Assembly (NCBI RefSeq): GCF_035917575.1
Contig: NZ_CP109090.1
Coordinates: forward strand, 6,014,001 to 6,078,000
Length of the DNA stretch: 64,000 nt
Origin: Streptomyces sp. NBC_01788
GTDB lineage: Bacteria; Actinomycetota; Actinomycetes; Streptomycetales; Streptomycetaceae
Reading direction: 5' to 3'
Shown here piece by piece: positions 61,552-64,000 of the stretch. The translations under genes and the position numbers were made by a program. The notes beneath the pieces are model-generated. The model did not search any database, was not told the origin of the DNA, and worked only from the letters and a program-made list of their open reading frames with translations. The first letter of the stretch is position 1, and each line of letters starts with the position of its first letter.

Positions 61552-63986
61552 CGGGCGGGCTCCACGCAGTACAGGGCGGCCCGTACGGCTTCGGCCGCCT
61601 CCTGGCCGCCCGGGATCCGCCAGCCGTCGACCCCGATGGTCACCCGTTCACCGGGGAGCAGCGTGACCAGCCCCGTGTCCGCCCGCGCGGACGGGTCAAG
61701 ACGGTCCGCCTGGAGCAGCAGGTCCCGCACCAGGGTGCGGGCCGTCACGGTGACCGCTCCCGGCGCCACGGACACGTCGAACTCCGGCCGGGGATAGGGG
61801 ATGTCGCGGTCCGGCACCGGGAAGTACAGGGCGCGCAGGCCGCCGCCACCCCCGCCCTCGCTCGAGCGGGGGGACCCCGACGCGTCCGCGACCAGGAACT
61901 CCTTCGGTCCGTCCGGCACCAGTTCGGGCGGGACGCGGACGTCCGCGACCGTGCGTGCCGCGGCGCGCAGGTCCGTGTGCGTGGCGGCGACCACCTCGCC
62001 CGCCACGGACATCCGGCGCAGGGTGAGCTCACCCGCCCACGGCGCGGCCGACTGGTTGACCGCCGCCAGCACGAGCCCGCCCTCCCGCTCCCCGAGTGTC
62101 AGCAGCCGGTCCGCGTAGAGCCGCTTCAGCTCGTGGTACAGCGGCTTCTCCCGCCCGTCGCCGTCGATCGCCGCCCAGGACGTCACCGGCCAGCAGTCGT
62201 TGAGCTGCCACACGATGGTGCCCGCGCACACCGGCCAGTGCGCGCGCCAGTGCTCGATGCCCGCGGCCACCGCGCGGGCCTGGTTGAGCTGGGTGAGGTA
62301 GTGCCAGCGGTCGAAGTCTCCCTCGGGCAGGGCGAAGTGCGGGGCAAGACCGCGCTCCAGCTTGCCGTTGCCGTCCTCGGCCTTCTGATGGTGCAGCATG
62401 CCGGGGGAGTCCGGGGCCAGCTCCTCGCCGGGCAGGGCGCGCCGCAGGGTCGCGTGGGCGGGCGGCGCCTGCCAGCCGAACTCGGCCACGAAACGCGGCA
62501 CGTTCAGCCGGTAGTCGGCCCAGCCGCGCCGGTTCCACACCTCCCACGAGTGGTGGGTGCCGTGCGCCGGGTCGTTGGGGTGGTGCGCCCAGGACCCGGA
62601 CCAGGGGCTGCCCGCCGTGTACGGCCGGGTCGGGTCGAGGTCGGCCACCACCCGGGGCAGCAGCCCCAGGTAGTAGCCCTCGCCCCACGAGTCGCCGGCC
62701 AGCTCCGGCTCCCAGCCCCAGTCCCTGAAACCCCACAGGTTCTCGTTGTTGCCGTTCCACAGCACGAGCGAGGGATGCGGCATCAGACGTACGACGTTCT
62801 CGCGCGCCTCGGCCACCACCTCGCCGCGCAGCGGCTGCTCCTCGGGGTAGGCGGCGCAGGCGAACGGGAAGTCCTGCCAGACCAGCAGGCCGAGTTCGTC
62901 GCAGGCGTCGTAGAAGTCCGCGCTCTCGTAGATCCCGCCGCCCCACACCCGGACCAGGTCCACTCCCGCCGCTGCCGCCTGGCCGAGCCGCTCCCGGTAG
63001 CGTTCGCGGGTGACCCGGGAGAGGAACACGTCGTCCGGGATCCAGTTGACGCCCCGCGCGAACAGCCGCTCCCCGTTGACCACGAGGGTGAAACCGGTGC
63101 CGTGCGCGTCGGCTGAGGTGTCGAGCTCCACGGTCCTGAAGCCGATCCGGAGACGCCTCGCGTCCAGCGCCTCCGCGCCGTGCAGCAGCGTCAACTCCAG
63201 CTCGTACAGCGGCTGTCCGCCGTATCCCCGGGGCCACCACAGGTCGGCGTCCGGCACCCGGAGCCGCACCACCCCGGTCGTGCCGTCGACGGCCGCCCGC
63301 GCCCGCACCCCACCCACCCGTGCCTCGACGGCGAGTTCGGCCTCCGGGCGGGTCCGCTCCACCTCGATGTGCGCCTCGACCACGCCCGTGCCCTCCTCGA
63401 CGGTGACGAGAGGGCGCACCCGGTCGATCCGGGCCGTGGACCACGACTCAAGGCGCACCGGGCGCCAGATGCCCGCCGTGACCAGGGTCGGCCCCCAGTC
63501 CCAGCCGAAGGAGCAGGCCATCTTGCGGATATGGGCGTAGGGCTCGGCATAGGCACCGGGCCGCTCACCGACCAGTGCCCGCACGGCCTCCGCCTCCGTG
63601 TACGCGGAGTCGAAGCGCACCGCCAGGCAGCCCTGACGGCCGGTCACGTCGAAGCGGTACGAGCGGTGCATGTTGCGCACCCGGCCCAGCGGTTCGCCGT
63701 CCAGGGTGATCTCGGCGGCGGTGTCGAGCCCGTCGAAGACCAGGTCGGTCCGCTCGTGCCCCGAGCCATGCGGTGAGGCGCTGCTCAGGTGCCTCTCGTA
63801 CGTCCACTCCCGGCGGCCCACCCAGGCCACGTCCGCCTCGTTCCGGCCGAGGAAGGGATCCGGGATCAGTCCCGCGGCCAGCAGATCCGTGTGCACGCAG
63901 CCCGGCACGGCCGCCGGGAGCGCCGCACCCGTGTCGTCGGGGTGCCGCAGGATCCATCCCTCGGTGAGCGGTGTGGCCCGAAGCAT
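61548..63986 (-). CDS. GH2 beta-mannosidase
   Basis: 812-residue enzyme without a signal peptide, so probably cytoplasmic. Domains: sugar-binding N-terminal sandwich (LTEGWILRHPDDTG), Ig-like GH2 domain, TIM barrel about 300-600 with GVNWIPDDVFLSRVTRERYR, the acid/base glutamate in VLWNGNNENLWGF and the nucleophile in FVAEFGWQAPP, then C-terminal sandwiches. It removes terminal beta-1,4-mannose, for example from the N-glycan core or manno-oligosaccharides, and so complements the secreted GH92 alpha-mannosidases. ATG 63986 has GGGAGGG just upstream at the window edge. It shares an operon with the LacI gene. Confidence 0.92.
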   Translation of the reverse strand: MLRATPLTEGWILRHPDDTGAALPAAVPGCVHTDLLAAGLIPDPFLGRNEADVAWVGRREWTYERHLSSASPHGSGHERTDLVFDGLDTAAEITLDGEPLGRVRNMHRSYRFDVTGRQGCLAVRFDSAYTEAEAVRALVGERPGAYAEPYAHIRKMACSFGWDWGPTLVTAGIWRPVRLESWSTARIDRVRPLVTVEEGTGVVEAHIEVERTRPEAELAVEARVGGVRARAAVDGTTGVVRLRVPDADLWWPRGYGGQPLYELELTLLHGAEALDARRLRIGFRTVELDTSADAHGTGFTLVVNGERLFARGVNWIPDDVFLSRVTRERYRERLGQAAAAGVDLVRVWGGGIYESADFYDACDELGLLVWQDFPFACAAYPEEQPLRGEVVAEARENVVRLMPHPSLVLWNGNNENLWGFRDWGWEPELAGDSWGEGYYLGLLPRVVADLDPTRPYTAGSPWSGSWAHHPNDPAHGTHHSWEVWNRRGWADYRLNVPRFVAEFGWQAPPAHATLRRALPGEELAPDSPGMLHHQKAEDGNGKLERGLAPHFALPEGDFDRWHYLTQLNQARAVAAGIEHWRAHWPVCAGTIVWQLNDCWPVTSWAAIDGDGREKPLYHELKRLYADRLLTLGEREGGLVLAAVNQSAAPWAGELTLRRMSVAGEVVAATHTDLRAAARTVADVRVPPELVPDGPKEFLVADASGSPRSSEGGGGGGLRALYFPVPDRDIPYPRPEFDVSVAPGAVTVTARTLVRDLLLQADRLDPSARADTGLVTLLPGERVTIGVDGWRIPGGQEAAEAVRAALYCVEPAR

Positions 63987-64000
63987 TCGCCCTCCCTGAA

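Overview
This is a high-GC actinobacterial chromosome segment, almost certainly from Streptomyces. The third-position GC bias is strong, GTG starts and GTGA/ATGA gene overlaps are common, and lipobox-type sugar-binding proteins are numerous. From about 20.5 kb to the right edge the gene order (HTH-MurA fusion, aconitase, GH92 mannosidases, ngcEFG, rok7B7, xylFGH, dxs, LCP protein, fadBA) matches, from memory, the SCO5998 to SCO6027 part of the S. coelicolor core. The left 20 kb looks more variable.

Left part. 1-1.4 kb: the end of an amino-acid permease and an anti-sigma-type ATPase. 1.5-9.4 kb: a CoA-thioester aromatic degradation cluster (crotonase, fused flavin monooxygenase/old-yellow-enzyme reductase, PaaX-type regulator, aryl-CoA ligase, acyl-CoA dehydrogenase, RidA). 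It fits 2-aminobenzoate (anthranilate) better than salicylate. 9.5-17.1 kb: a small secreted protein, then a five-gene minus-strand operon (TorT-like binding protein, sugar-type ABC ATPase and permease, aldehyde dehydrogenase, cupin) divergent from a TetR regulator. 17.1-20.6 kb: a stand-alone PcrA/UvrD-type Tudor-like domain divergent from an apparently extra rpoA outside any ribosomal operon, a GNAT-like protein and an IS5-type transposase scrap.

Central part. HTH-MurA and aconitase are divergent and share an operator-like palindrome. Two convergent secreted GH92 alpha-mannosidases share the palindrome GACAACGTTGTC in their upstream regions. A stand-alone tnpB with an intact RuvC triad sits just upstream of ngcEFG (chito-oligosaccharide/GlcNAc importer without its own ATPase), followed by rok7B7 and xylFGH.

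Right part. dxs, an APC permease, and a seven-gene plus-strand sugar operon (RbsK-like kinase, RbsC/B/A importer, RbsD, DeoC-like aldolase, GntR). Its kinase lacks two ribose-contacting residues and its aldolase loop is divergent, so the sugar is probably not simple ribose. TauE-type permease, NYN-domain protein and LCP ligase follow, then fadBA (beta-oxidation) and a beta-mannosidase/LacI operon at the edge.

The most interesting items are the second rpoA beside a Tudor-type protein, the probable anthraniloyl-CoA cluster with its repeated promoter motif and tandem-repeat leaders, the TorT-type ABC importer, and the solo TnpB. No CRISPR array, rRNA or tRNA gene was recognised.
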